64,000 bases of DNA from CAZQXD01 sp964597315 (GCA_964597315.1 CAZQXD010000011.1:1-64000), one strand, 5' to 3'; numbered from the stretch's first letter, positions 7,683 to 16,315 are shown. Translations and numbers: made by a program. Notes: generated by a model from the letters alone, not told the origin.

Positions 7683-8753
7683 ATGCATGACACTCGCCTC
7701 AGCAACCTGAATGTTGTCTCCCAGGAACTCCTTATCACCCCCGAGGAGCTGCGCAAGCGCCTGCCCCTGTCCGAGCAGGGCAGAAACACTATTCTGCAGG
7801 GCCGGGAGACTGTACAGGCTATTCTCGACCGCCGTGACCCGCGATTATTCGTGGTGGTGGGTCCCTGTTCGGTACACGATCTGGAAGCGGCCCGGGACTA
7901 TGCCCGGCGGCTCAAGAACCTGTCCGAGGAAGTGTCAGACACCCTGTATGTGATCATGCGGGTGTATTTCGAGAAACCCCGCACCACCACCGGCTGGAAG
8001 GGGCTGATCAACGACCCGGATATGGATGACTCATTCAAAATCCAGGAAGGGCTGCGTAAAGCCCGCGCCCTGCTTCTGGAACTGGCGGAAATGGGCCTGC
8101 CCACCGGCACCGAGGCCCTGGACCCCATCAGCCCCCAGTACCTATCGGACCTCGTCACCTGGACGGCCATCGGCGCCCGCACCACCGAGTCCCAGACTCA
8201 TCGGGAAATGGCCAGCGGTCTGTCCACCCCCGTGGGTTTCAAGAACGGCACCGACGGCGGCCTGGACGTGGCCATCAACGCCTTGCTGTCGGTCTCTGAA
8301 CCCCATAATTTTCTGGGTATCGACGGCCAGGGCCAATGCACCGTCATCCGCACCCGAGGCAATGCTTATGGCCATGTGGTGCTGCGAGGCGGCAAGCAGC
8401 CCAACTACGACTCGGTCGCCATCGCCCTGGCCGAAAAAGCCCTGGCCGCTAAAAAGCTGCCGGCTAATCTGGTGGTGGACTGCTCCCACGCCAACTCCAA
8501 CAAGGACCCGGCCCTGCAACCCCTGGTGATGACCGACGTGGTCCACCAGATCATCGACGGCAACCAATCTATTGTCGGGGCGATGATCGAGTCCAATCTG
8601 GAATGGGGCAATCAATCCATACCCGCCGATCTGTCCCAGCTCAAGTATGGGGTATCGGTCACGGACGCCTGCGTGGACTGGCCCACCACCGAAACGATGC
8701 TCCGGGAAGCCCACGCCAAGCTTAAGGATGTGCTGCCCAAACGGCAGGCTTGA
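7683..8753 (+). CDS. 3-deoxy-7-phosphoheptulonate (DAHP) synthase, class I
   Basis: A 356-residue enzyme for the first step of the shikimate pathway: phosphoenolpyruvate plus erythrose 4-phosphate to DAHP. Signature blocks are VVVGPCSVHD (metal Cys), MRVYFEKPRTTTGWKGLINDP, GLPTGTEALDP, AIGARTTESQTHREMASG, VGFKNGTDGG, HVVLRGG and VVDCSHANSNKDP, all typical of the AroF/AroG/AroH family. I cannot tell which aromatic amino acid inhibits it. A TTG 15 bp upstream is in frame, but ATG 7683, preceded by GGAAG, fits the family N-terminus better. Confidence 0.95.
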   Translation: MHDTRLSNLNVVSQELLITPEELRKRLPLSEQGRNTILQGRETVQAILDRRDPRLFVVVGPCSVHDLEAARDYARRLKNLSEEVSDTLYVIMRVYFEKPRTTTGWKGLINDPDMDDSFKIQEGLRKARALLLELAEMGLPTGTEALDPISPQYLSDLVTWTAIGARTTESQTHREMASGLSTPVGFKNGTDGGLDVAINALLSVSEPHNFLGIDGQGQCTVIRTRGNAYGHVVLRGGKQPNYDSVAIALAEKALAAKKLPANLVVDCSHANSNKDPALQPLVMTDVVHQIIDGNQSIVGAMIESNLEWGNQSIPADLSQLKYGVSVTDACVDWPTTETMLREAHAKLKDVLPKRQA

Positions 8754-8800
8754 AGTCCCTGGCGTCAAGCCCAGCGCGGATTCGCGCCCTATATTGATGT

Positions 8801-8830
8801 GGCTAGGGCCGCCTAAACACCGCCCTAGCC
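8801..8830. terminator. Hairpin between convergent genes (terminator candidate)
   Basis: GGCTAGGGC (8801-8809) and GCCCTAGCC (8822-8830) form a perfect 9-bp stem with a 12-base loop. It lies 48 bp after the DAHP synthase stop and just before the 3' end of the opposing hicB gene. No U-tract follows on either strand, so termination is inferred from position only. Confidence 0.45.
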
Positions 8831-8833
8831 CGA

Positions 8834-9046
8834 TCACGCATACATTAGCTTTCCCTTCGGCTCTGGAATGGAACGGCCCAGATCTCTAGCCGTTTCGATC
8901 CACTCCCGAATGACGGTCTCAGCATTGGCTACAACTTCTTGATACGTTTGCCCATCGGCCATGCAGCCGGGCAATTCGGGCACCTCGGCGATGAAAGCGC
9001 CATCTTCATCGCTCCAGTAGATAATCATTTCATATTTAATCAACAT
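8834..9046 (-). CDS. hicB: HicB-family antitoxin
   Basis: A 70-residue HicB domain: YEMIIYWSDEDGAFIAEVPELPGCMADGQTYQEVVANAETVIREWIETA, the partial RNase H-like fold that binds HicA. It carries no C-terminal HTH or RHH extension, so DNA binding, if any, would need another partner. ATG 9046 is chosen over an in-frame GTG at 9055, and it overlaps the 3' end of hicA by 11 bp. HicB neutralises the mRNA-cleaving HicA. The toxin gene comes first, the usual hic order. Confidence 0.85.
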   Translation of the reverse strand: MLIKYEMIIYWSDEDGAFIAEVPELPGCMADGQTYQEVVANAETVIREWIETARDLGRSIPEPKGKLMYA

Positions 9047-9296
9047 CTCGGGCACCGAGCCGGTATTTGAGAATCAGATTCCTGACCTGTTTGACTTGAT
9101 ATGCTTTCGCTTTGCTTCCTTTGGGCTGAAGGTTAAGAATTTCCGCCACGCCACTTTTTGTGAATAAATGGTGATCGCCCTTAATTCTCTCGGTGAATCC
9201 GAAGCGATGGAGAAGCCGACATAATTCCGAGAAGCCAATATCCGCATCGGATGCGCCGCTTAGGAGCTTTTGCCGAAATTTGTCGGATTTTCCCAT
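9036..9296 (-). CDS. hicA: HicA-family mRNA interferase toxin
   Basis: An 86-residue small basic protein with the HicA double-stranded-RNA-binding-like fold: FSELCRLLHRFGFTERIKGDHHLFTKSGV. The His in GDHHLF is the expected catalytic residue. It ends KQVRNLILKYRLG, as in other HicA proteins. HicA cleaves mRNA when not bound by HicB, which is encoded immediately downstream with overlapping ends. Somewhat longer at the N-terminus than the shortest HicA proteins (about 60 residues). Confidence 0.82.
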   Translation of the reverse strand: MGKSDKFRQKLLSGASDADIGFSELCRLLHRFGFTERIKGDHHLFTKSGVAEILNLQPKGSKAKAYQVKQVRNLILKYRLGARDVD

Positions 9297-9320
9297 TCGT
9301 CCGCGTCAAGTTCCGCCCGT

Positions 9321-9941
9321 TTACCCCGTCTGCTCCCTAGCCTGCGCCCGGGCTAGGGCGGGGCGGGACAATAGTCGCTCCACGTAGGCGGCCACCTGGG
9401 GCGACTCCACTGGCGCCTCGGCGCCCTTAGCCCAGGCCAGGGTATGGGCGGCCAGAATATCGGCGGCGCTGAACCGGTCCCCCAACAGAAACGTCTGCTC
9501 TCCCAAGCCTTTGGCCAGCACCTTGACCGCCCGCCCGAATTCCCACAGGGCCGTGTCCTTGATGGCTGGCACCCGCAACTTCTCGGGCAGAACGAAGTCG
9601 TGCTTGGCCAGGGTCCACAGGGGTTGTTCCAGTTCGCTGATAACGAAGTAACACCAGCGATTGTACAGCGCCCGCTCCCGAGTATAGGGGCGGGGCGCCA
9701 GATCGGCGTCAGGATACAAGTCCCCCAGATAGGTGCAGATGGCTGCCGACTCGGTGAGTATCAGGTCCCCATCCACTAGGGTGGGCACTTTACCGGCGGG
9801 GTTCAGGGCCAGATACTCCGGCTGCTGACCCTCGCCCTTAAGCAGGTTCACCGGGATATAGTCGTAATCCGCTCCCAGTTCCTCCAGCGCCCAAAGCACC
9901 CGCTGGGAGCGGGTACCGGGACAACCGTAGACTTTCAACAT
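9321..9941 (-). CDS. Glutathione S-transferase family protein
   Basis: A 206-residue cytosolic GST. The thioredoxin-fold N-terminal domain (MLKVYGCPGTRSQRVLWALEELG) has a Ser in the TRSQR position used to activate glutathione, the cis-Pro segment GKVPTLVDGD and the LTESAAICTYLGD glutathione-binding block. The helical C-terminal domain has FSAADILAAHTLAWA, the conserved N-capping box. The likely role is conjugation or reduction of electrophiles; the substrate is unknown. It reads on the same strand as the MscS gene, 32 bp downstream of it. Confidence 0.9.
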   Translation of the reverse strand: MLKVYGCPGTRSQRVLWALEELGADYDYIPVNLLKGEGQQPEYLALNPAGKVPTLVDGDLILTESAAICTYLGDLYPDADLAPRPYTRERALYNRWCYFVISELEQPLWTLAKHDFVLPEKLRVPAIKDTALWEFGRAVKVLAKGLGEQTFLLGDRFSAADILAAHTLAWAKGAEAPVESPQVAAYVERLLSRPALARAQAREQTG

Positions 9942-9973
9942 GGCGACGCTCTCCTAGCAGGCTTAATCCAAGT

Positions 9974-12238
9974 CTAGTTCGGAGTGGCCAGTTGTCCCAT
10001 GGGCGTGGGCGCGGCGCTCACCCCAGGATTCATCCTGACCCGGGCCGGGGGCGCTTGGCCGGATTTGTCCTCGCCAAAATACACGGTCGTATGGGGGAAG
10101 GGTATCTCGATACCCAGTTCGTCGAAGCGGTTCTTCATCCGCCGGTTGAACTCCCGGCCCACCCCCCACTGCTTGATGGGTAGAGTCTTGATCCGAGCCT
10201 TGATGATCACGGCGGAATCGGCCAGGGCGTCCACTCCCAGAATTTCCAAAGGCTCCAGAATCTGCGGCCCGAATCTGGGATCGTTATACAGTTCCTCTCC
10301 CAGTTGCTTGAGTACCTCGATCACCTCGTCCACATTCTCCCGGTAGGCCACCCCCACATCGAAGACATAGAAGGAGAAATCCTTGGTCAGATTGCTGATG
10401 GTGTCGATGGCGCTATAGGGAATGGTGTGGACGGTGCCGGACATATCCCGCAGCCGCACATTGCGAATGGAGACCGCCTCCACGACCCCGCCCTTGCCGG
10501 CCACGTTGACCACATCGCCCACTGAGAGCAGGTCCTCGAACAGGATGAACACCCCGGTGATGACGTCCTGGACCAACTTCTGGGAGCCGAAACCGATGGC
10601 GATGCCCAGCACGCCAGCACCGGCGATCAGCGGGGCGATGTTTACCCCCAGTTCCGAGAGAACTAGCAGCACCGCCACCACCAGCAATACCACGAAGGCG
10701 AAGTTGCGGGCCACCGTGAGCAAGGTGCGGGTGCGGCCACTCCTGATCCGCACCCGGCCGAAGCGATCGGTCTCGGCCAGGTAGCTTTCGATCAGGCTGG
10801 AGGCCAATTCCCAAATGATAAAGCTCACCCCCACGATGCCAGCGATGGAAACCAAGGTGGCGCTCAGTACCCGACCCGGCTCGGTATAAAACCAGCCGAA
10901 GGTGTCCAATCCCCAGGCTTGGAGAATGGCCAGCACCATGACCACGTAAACCAGGCCCCGGCACAGGGCGTGCAGGGTGGGGATGTACCGGTTAGCCCGG
11001 GCTTCCAGACCCGGAAACCGGGTTTTGAGATCCCGGCTGATATGAAACCCGTGCTGGAACAACCGCTCCAGGATCTTCAGGACCAGATAACCCGCCACCA
11101 GCACCACCAAGGTCAGGGCCGTGGCCTGGATCAAAAAGAAAAACCCGCCGCTGATGGCCAAGGCCCAAATGCCGTACAGCACCAGCACATAGAGAATCGC
11201 CGGCAGGAACCAGACCTGGGCCAACCGGGCGCGCAGCACCCGCAGGGGTCGACTACCCTCGCCTTCCTCGCCGCGAATGATATTAGCCAGGGCCGCCCGA
11301 TTCTGGACGATGAACACGATCACCATGGCCATCACCACCAGACCCAGCAACCGCAGCAGAGCCTCATAGGCGGTCAGGGGCAGGCCCAGCAGCAGGGCCG
11401 CTTGCAAGGCAAAATAGCCATACACCGGGGTGAAGGTCAGACGCTTGATCCAGATATCGGCATAATGGGCGGTCTCGTCCCCAAGCGCCGGTAGCCGCAG
11501 GCCCGGTTCAGAGGGGGCGAACAGAAACCGGCCCACCGCCAGCACCAGGCGCACGATGATGGAGGCGTTGATCCAGGCCAAGGCCACCAGCCGGGTCAGC
11601 TCCCGGGGGTCCACCAGCCCCAGGGTCAGATAAGCCACGGCGGCGAAGGCGGCGATGGGCAACAGGTTCAGCAATAGCACCATCAGCAGGTATAGAAGCC
11701 GCGCCAGTAAATACTGGGCCGGTCGCCGGGCGATGGCCCGATAGGGTCGGCGCAGCAGCAGCCACATGAGATAAAACGCCACATAGCCCGCCCCCAGCAC
11801 CAAGGCCAGATTGACCAGCACCTCCAGCCACAGCAGCCGGGTGCCGGGGTCCTGGGCCTGGCGTAGCGCCCAGTCCCATAACCGGGGCACCTGGTTGAGG
11901 TCATCGGTGAACAGCAGCACCGTCTCCCCAAAGGTTTGCAGACGCCGGGAGATGGACTTGAGCAGCGCCGTGGTGGCGTTCTGCACCTGGCTTTCGGGTT
12001 CCGCCGCCGCCACCACCCCGGCCTCGGTCCCGGCCTGGGTCAGCAGTTTGAGCTGCTCCACCAGTTTAGACCGGGCCTCAGGGTCCTCCAGGCTGCGCAC
12101 CAGGGTATCCACCTGATTCTGGGACGGCGCCCCAGCGGCGGACTCAGTCGGCTGGGCGGCGCCTGTCCCTGGCAGCAAGCAGAAGATCAACAGCAGGACA
12201 ATACATAGTGTTTTCAAGTGGAGTATTCGTTGCGTCAT
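9974..12238 (-). CDS. MscS-family mechanosensitive channel, large multi-helix type
   Basis: A 754-residue inner-membrane protein with a signal peptide (residues 1-28), a periplasmic segment to about 130, and around ten membrane helices. It then has the MscS core: the pore helix rich in Gly/Ala (GVNIAPLIAGAGVLGIAIGFGSQKLVQDVITGVFILFE), the beta domain (LSVGDVVNVAGKGGVVEAVSIRNVRLRDMSGTVHTIPYS) and a C-terminal alpha/beta vestibule domain. Length and layout resemble E. coli YbiO. It should open under membrane tension and release solutes on hypo-osmotic shock. The last 25 residues are disordered. Confidence 0.92.
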   Translation of the reverse strand: MTQRILHLKTLCIVLLLIFCLLPGTGAAQPTESAAGAPSQNQVDTLVRSLEDPEARSKLVEQLKLLTQAGTEAGVVAAAEPESQVQNATTALLKSISRRLQTFGETVLLFTDDLNQVPRLWDWALRQAQDPGTRLLWLEVLVNLALVLGAGYVAFYLMWLLLRRPYRAIARRPAQYLLARLLYLLMVLLLNLLPIAAFAAVAYLTLGLVDPRELTRLVALAWINASIIVRLVLAVGRFLFAPSEPGLRLPALGDETAHYADIWIKRLTFTPVYGYFALQAALLLGLPLTAYEALLRLLGLVVMAMVIVFIVQNRAALANIIRGEEGEGSRPLRVLRARLAQVWFLPAILYVLVLYGIWALAISGGFFFLIQATALTLVVLVAGYLVLKILERLFQHGFHISRDLKTRFPGLEARANRYIPTLHALCRGLVYVVMVLAILQAWGLDTFGWFYTEPGRVLSATLVSIAGIVGVSFIIWELASSLIESYLAETDRFGRVRIRSGRTRTLLTVARNFAFVVLLVVAVLLVLSELGVNIAPLIAGAGVLGIAIGFGSQKLVQDVITGVFILFEDLLSVGDVVNVAGKGGVVEAVSIRNVRLRDMSGTVHTIPYSAIDTISNLTKDFSFYVFDVGVAYRENVDEVIEVLKQLGEELYNDPRFGPQILEPLEILGVDALADSAVIIKARIKTLPIKQWGVGREFNRRMKNRFDELGIEIPFPHTTVYFGEDKSGQAPPARVRMNPGVSAAPTPMGQLATPN

Positions 12239-12366
12239 GGGTCAATAATGTCAGGATCGGAGCAAATGGGCCGGGCAACCTGCCCGTGGGGAGGGAGTTT
12301 TGTTAACACTGGCCAATCAAGGTTGGGCGCAATTGTCCCGGTTGTTTCGGAAAAACGCAAAAACCT

Positions 12367-12388
12367 GCCGACTACACAATCAGTCGGC
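12367..12388. repeat. Short palindrome in intergenic region
   Basis: GCCGACT (12367-12373) and AGTCGGC (12382-12388) are perfect 7-bp inverted arms with an 8-base spacer. They lie between the HNH gene and the MscS gene, upstream of the latter. The site could be an operator or a weak hairpin; no U-tract follows. Confidence 0.3.
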
Positions 12389-12472
12389 GGATCTGGCGCC
12401 AGGGTATCGAAGCAGTAATTAGGCTAGGGGCACGATACGGGAGGTACCACAGGCCACGCCGACGATGCCCGC

Positions 12473-12847
12473 TTACTTTTTTAACAACCCCTCCAAACCG
12501 GCGAAAGCTTTGTATGTGGCCCCCGATTCCGGCCGGTGTTCGTCTCCACCACCCCCGATTACGGCATCCGCGTGGCGGGCGTGTTCGTTGTCGTGGCAAT
12601 ACAGGCACAGCAGTTCCCAGTTGCTGCCGTCTGGAGGGTTGTTATCGTGGTTATGGTCCCGGTGGTGGACCGTGAGTTCATGAAGATTATGGCGGTCGAA
12701 GCTTCGTGCGCAGCGACCGCAGACCCAGGGATATAGCTTCAGGGCCTGCTCACGATAGCCCCGCTCCCGTTGCTCCCGGGCCTGGCGGGCCTGGGCGACG
12801 ATGCGGTCTAGCTTGTCATTGTTCGGAGTGGATTTTCGGTTCGACAT
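12473..12847 (-). CDS. yajD: YajD family HNH nuclease
   Basis: A 124-residue protein. Residues 28-95 align closely with E. coli YajD as I recall it: GYREQALKLYPWVCGRCARSF, ELTVHHRDHNHDNNPPDGSNWELLCLYCHDNEH. This is an HNH endonuclease zinc finger with two CxxC pairs and the HHRDHNH catalytic segment. The N-terminal 27 residues are charged and helical. The cellular substrate of YajD is not established. It is monocistronic by position, between the MscS gene and the encapsulin operon. Confidence 0.92.
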   Translation of the reverse strand: MSNRKSTPNNDKLDRIVAQARQAREQRERGYREQALKLYPWVCGRCARSFDRHNLHELTVHHRDHNHDNNPPDGSNWELLCLYCHDNEHARHADAVIGGGGDEHRPESGATYKAFAGLEGLLKK

Positions 12848-12899
12848 TCACACAGCCTCGCGCTCAATGCCTTGAATAAAGCATAGCCCACCGCTGGCC

Positions 12900-13895
12900 T
12901 CAGTCGTAGGGTTCGCTGCGCACCCGAAAGCCCAGCGTTCCCAGCCGCGCCGTCACCGAATCCACCATGCCCGGATTGCCGCAAGCATAGACCGTCGTGG
13001 TCCCCGGCTCTAGCCCCGCCTCTGGCAGGTAGGCGCCCACCAGTTCATCCACCCGCCCGGTAGCGCCCGTCCAGCCAGCATTGCGAGGCTCTCCGGGACG
13101 ACTGACGGTGGGCCGGTAGATCAGGGTATCGGCATGGGTCGCAGCCAGGGCCTGCAACTCGTCCCGGTAGCCGAATTCGTCCTGGAAGCTCGCCCCTTGC
13201 AGCAGGTGAAAGACCCGCCCGCCGTCCCCCCGATGGAACTGCTCCCGAAGCATGCTGACGAAGGGGTTCACCCCGGTGACGGTGGCGATCATCAAATACC
13301 GTGAAACCGCCATATCCAGCACGAAACTGCCCTTGGGACGGGGTGGCAATTCCACCACATCCCCAGGTCGCAGGGCCGCTAGCCGGGCGGACATGGCGCC
13401 GCCAGGCACCAGCTCCACGAAAAATTCCAGAAATGGCTCATGGGGGGCGGAAACGATGGAATAGCTGCGTCTCACCCCACCCAGGCCCAGCTTGACGGCC
13501 TGGCCAGGGGTGAAATCGAAATCCGGGGGCCTGGAGGTCTTGAAGATCAGCAGATTATCCGTCACCTGGCGCAATTCCCGCACCTCGGCCCGGCCCTCGC
13601 CCGGGTCGGCTAGGTCCGTGGATAAGAGAATCGGGGCAGGTTTCCAGGAGGCTCTATTCCGCCCCCCCGCCTCCGGCCCGAGGTCCGCGCCCCGGCTCCG
13701 CAACCAGGCCAGCAGCCGCGCGGCCCCGGCGGTTCTCCCCCCCTGTATACGGCCCAGCAGAGCGCGCAACGCGGGATCGACGCAGGCTTCCCGCCGCTCA
13801 CCACCGACCATGGCCAAGGCCGTCTGGCGGCGTGCGCTCCCCAAGGCCAGGCGCATCTCGGCCTGCCTAGGAGGGAGATTCGAAGCCCGGGTCAT
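12900..13895 (-). CDS. FAD/NAD(P)-binding ferredoxin-reductase-like protein in encapsulin operon
   Basis: A 331-residue flavoprotein of the ferredoxin-NADP reductase superfamily. FAD domain: FTPGQAVKLGLGG and RRSYSIVSAPHE (RxYS flavin motif). NAD(P) domain: LMIATVTGVNPFVSMLREQ, HLLQGASFQDEFGY and VYACGNPGMVDSVTARLGTLGF. No 2Fe-2S cysteine cluster is present. A 100-residue Arg/Ala-rich N-terminal extension without recognisable domain is unusual for the family. It starts 7 bp after the encapsulin stop, so it is the third gene of that operon. I infer that it could supply electrons for ferric-iron reduction and release. No encapsulin targeting peptide is seen at its C-terminus. Confidence 0.8.
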   Translation of the reverse strand: MTRASNLPPRQAEMRLALGSARRQTALAMVGGERREACVDPALRALLGRIQGGRTAGAARLLAWLRSRGADLGPEAGGRNRASWKPAPILLSTDLADPGEGRAEVRELRQVTDNLLIFKTSRPPDFDFTPGQAVKLGLGGVRRSYSIVSAPHEPFLEFFVELVPGGAMSARLAALRPGDVVELPPRPKGSFVLDMAVSRYLMIATVTGVNPFVSMLREQFHRGDGGRVFHLLQGASFQDEFGYRDELQALAATHADTLIYRPTVSRPGEPRNAGWTGATGRVDELVGAYLPEAGLEPGTTTVYACGNPGMVDSVTARLGTLGFRVRSEPYD

Positions 13896-13902
13896 GGGCG
13901 GC

Positions 13903-14715
13903 TCACTGCACCTTCCCGACGCCCAGGGTACATACCGCTTCCGGTTCCTCCAGCATCAGCACCAGGCTCTCGCTGACGAACATCTGATGGTGAATGCCAT
14001 CGGTCTGGGTATAGCCGGTCATCAGGTCCTGACCGATCACGATCCGGCCCACATGGGAATCCACCAGCACCGCTCCCTCGATTTCCGCCTTGTACACCCC
14101 CAGCTCGCACAGTCGCTTGAGGTGTTCCAATTGCAGCATGTCAGTGCCCTCGTAGCGGCGGAATAAATTGTTGTACAGGGTCGGGGACAGGGACAGGGCA
14201 TAGGGTCCATGAAAACCCTTGGCGTCCAAGGCGTTCACTGCGCCCAGCACATCATCCAAAGCCCGCTCCACTTTGCTCCAGTCGCCGGTTTTGAGTTCGT
14301 TACGGCCCTTGGCGGTGAGCAGCCCTTCCAGGCCGAAATCCCCCTGGCCGTAGTAGATGAATTCCTCCTCCCGACGGGCCACGGCTTCGGCGGCATCCTC
14401 CACGGCGCCCAAGACCAGCGGCTGGCCCATGTTCACCGCCCCTTCGATGCGCCTGACGCTGAGGCCAAAGCTCTTGCGCAACATGGGTACGCCGATGGCC
14501 CGCCCCAGCACCGCTCCGGCCTCGTGGGGAGCGGGCTGACGACAATAATCCTCGCCCCCCACCTCGATGGTGGTCAAGCCCACGCCGAAAGGACCTTCCA
14601 CTTCCAGGAAACGGCGGCCGGTCAGGATTTCCGTGGCGGCGCTCACGGCTGCGGCGTCGATCTTGTCCCACAGGGCACTGGGAAACGGTGCGCTTTCGCG
14701 GTTCAGGTAGCTCAT
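13903..14715 (-). CDS. Family 1 encapsulin nanocompartment shell protein
   Basis: A 270-residue HK97-fold shell protein. Matches to known encapsulins include the N-terminus (SYLNRESAPFPSALWDKIDAAA), RRFLEVEGPFGVG, EEFIYYGQGDFGLEGLL, GPYALSLSPTLYNNLFRRYEGT and VGRIVIGQDLMTGYTQTDGIHHQMFVSESLVLMLEEPEAVC. ATG 14715 overlaps the stop of the ferritin cargo gene (ATGA), indicating translational coupling. Such shells self-assemble, commonly from 60 subunits, and hold cargo through a short C-terminal peptide. Here the cargo gene directly upstream carries one. The open frame continues upstream of 14715, but that part overlaps the cargo gene and is not encapsulin-like. Confidence 0.95.
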   Translation of the reverse strand: MSYLNRESAPFPSALWDKIDAAAVSAATEILTGRRFLEVEGPFGVGLTTIEVGGEDYCRQPAPHEAGAVLGRAIGVPMLRKSFGLSVRRIEGAVNMGQPLVLGAVEDAAEAVARREEEFIYYGQGDFGLEGLLTAKGRNELKTGDWSKVERALDDVLGAVNALDAKGFHGPYALSLSPTLYNNLFRRYEGTDMLQLEHLKRLCELGVYKAEIEGAVLVDSHVGRIVIGQDLMTGYTQTDGIHHQMFVSESLVLMLEEPEAVCTLGVGKVQ

Positions 14716-15113
14716 GGTGGGACTCCTTCTTTCTTGAGGGCGCCGATGGTGAACGTGTTCGGGGAGCCGCCGTCGTTGTCGCCGCCGTCGTCCTCCTCGG
14801 CCGCTTCGGCCCCGGCCTCTTCGGCCTGGAGAATGGGCTTGTCGGTGTACAAATAGGTGTCCAGTTCCTTGGCGAAGCCATCGCTGTTGCGGCGTAGCCA
14901 CTCGATGACCATGCAAGCGTGCTCGATTTCCTCATTCATGTTGTGGAGCAGAATACCCCGCAACTCGTCGTTCTCACAGGCGTCGGCCCGTTGCTGGTAC
15001 CAGTCCACCGCCTCCAGTTCCTCTTGAAGAGACACCAGGGCGCGATGCATATCCAGGGTTTTAGGGGAGAGTTTTTCCAGGGACTCGTGAATGGTATCGC
15101 TTGCGCCTGCCAT
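14712..15113 (-). CDS. Encapsulated ferritin-like protein (EncFtn) with targeting peptide
   Basis: A 133-residue iron-oxidising cargo protein. With ATG 15113 as start, the key residues take the numbers known from Rhodospirillum rubrum EncFtn: Glu31, Glu32, Glu34, Trp38, Tyr39, and Glu62 and His65 in EEIEHA. The ferroxidase centre (Glu32, Glu62, His65) is thus complete. Two helices are followed by an acidic Gly/Asp-rich linker (EAAEEDDGGDNDGG) and the encapsulin-loading peptide NTFTIGALKKEG at the C-terminus. An in-frame TTG at 15125 is less likely, because GGAGATC sits right before the ATG. EncFtn oxidises Fe(II) and passes it into the encapsulin shell for storage. Confidence 0.95.
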   Translation of the reverse strand: MAGASDTIHESLEKLSPKTLDMHRALVSLQEELEAVDWYQQRADACENDELRGILLHNMNEEIEHACMVIEWLRRNSDGFAKELDTYLYTDKPILQAEEAGAEAAEEDDGGDNDGGSPNTFTIGALKKEGVPP

Positions 15114-15185
15114 CGTGATCTCCAAGGCTAGAATAAAGAAATTTGGCGGTATGCCGCCGACCCCCGGGCCGGAACCTGGCTACAA

Positions 15186-15204
15186 GCTTAGATCGGTTCT
15201 AAGC
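15186..15204. promoter_or_regulatory. Palindrome upstream of encapsulin operon (operator candidate)
   Basis: GCTTAGA-TCGGT-TCTAAGC is a perfect 7-bp inverted repeat with a 5-base centre, about 75 bp upstream of the EncFtn start. It is a better fit to an operator than to a terminator because no T-run follows on the minus strand. Regulation by an iron or redox regulator is a guess; the site does not match the Fur-box consensus that I know. Confidence 0.4.
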
Positions 15205-15294
15205 AAAGTTGAAATAGAAACCCGCAGCCTGTCCGGGTACCGGAATAGTAATCTCTTGCCTTATCCGCGTGGGTGGCTGCCTCGTCGCGGAAGC

Positions 15295-16263
15295 TCAGCG
15301 CTCGGTGGTCTTGATCCGGCGGCCATCGTCATCCAGTTCCACTTCTCTCTGAACCACCCGCACCGCATGCTCGGAGGGGCGGATGCCGGAGCCGTAGCGA
15401 CGGGCGTAGACGAAAGTAAATTCCGCCCCCAAAAACAGGATTTGAGAAGCGTAGTACACCCACATCAGAATCACGATGATGGAACCGGCGGCGCCGTAGG
15501 TACTGCCCACGTCGGCGCTGCCGATGTACAACCCGATCAGCAGCTTGCCCAAGGCGAACAGCACGGCGGTGACGAAAGCGCCCACCCAGACATCGGACCA
15601 GTAGTTTTTCACGTCGGGCAGGGTCTTGAAGATGATGGCGAACAATAGGGTGGTAATCAGCAACGATACGCCGATATTGACGGCTTCGATCAAATAGGTG
15701 GTGATATCGGGCATAAATCGGTTCAGATAATTGGCTAGCACCGCCACCACGCCGTTGACGATCAAGGCCACCAGCATGATAAAACCGATGGACAAGACAA
15801 TCGCCAGGGAGCGCATCCGATCCACGGCGAATTTAGCCAGCCCGCTTTTGGGTACGGCTTTCACTTTCCAGATGATATTCAGGGAGTCCTTGATGACATA
15901 AAATACACCGCTGGCGCCGAATATCAGGCCCACGGCGCTAATGACTGCGGCCAAGGCGCCGGACTCTTTCTGGCTCGCCGCCTCTACCATGGCCTGGATT
16001 TGCCTGGCGCTTTCGGCGCCCACCAAGCCATTTATCTGCCGATAGATTTCCCCCTGCATGGCCTCGTCACCCAGGAAAAATCCGGTCACCGCTATGATAA
16101 TGATCAGCACCGGGGCCAGGGCGAAAATAGTATAGTAGGCCAGTGCCGCCCCTAATCGAAAACAACCATCGTTGGAAAATCCTTCGAAAATCTCTTTAAT
16201 GAAATCCCAAATGGATTTGGTCGCCATCATCTCCGCGAACCCTCTCTGGAATCCAATTTCCAT
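15295..16263 (-). CDS. YihY/BrkB family inner-membrane protein
   Basis: A 322-residue protein with six membrane helices typical of the YihY (formerly 'ribonuclease BN') family: GAALAYYTIFALAPVLIIIIAVTGFFLG, ISAVGLIFGASGVFYVIKDSLNIIWKV and STYGAAGSIIVILMWVYYASQILFLGAEFTFVYARRYG. The C-terminal 40 residues are polar and charged. The molecular function of the family is not settled. A second, divergent YihY protein is encoded at 21787-23082. It is transcribed away from the DUF3309 gene, with an AT-rich shared upstream region. Confidence 0.9.
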   Translation of the reverse strand: MEIGFQRGFAEMMATKSIWDFIKEIFEGFSNDGCFRLGAALAYYTIFALAPVLIIIIAVTGFFLGDEAMQGEIYRQINGLVGAESARQIQAMVEAASQKESGALAAVISAVGLIFGASGVFYVIKDSLNIIWKVKAVPKSGLAKFAVDRMRSLAIVLSIGFIMLVALIVNGVVAVLANYLNRFMPDITTYLIEAVNIGVSLLITTLLFAIIFKTLPDVKNYWSDVWVGAFVTAVLFALGKLLIGLYIGSADVGSTYGAAGSIIVILMWVYYASQILFLGAEFTFVYARRYGSGIRPSEHAVRVVQREVELDDDGRRIKTTER

Positions 16264-16315
16264 GGATTATAGAGCATAGAAAAAGCACTTGAAAAACATC
16301 TCGCCCGGTTTGAAA

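Noticed and set aside
13500..14170. Long plus-strand open frames opposite the reductase and encapsulin genes
   Set aside because: Shadows of high-GC coding sequence; Arg/Pro/Ser-rich with no domain.
14716..14916. N-terminal extension of the encapsulin frame
   Set aside because: The segment is the EncFtn gene read in another frame; ATGA coupling and homology place the start at 14715.
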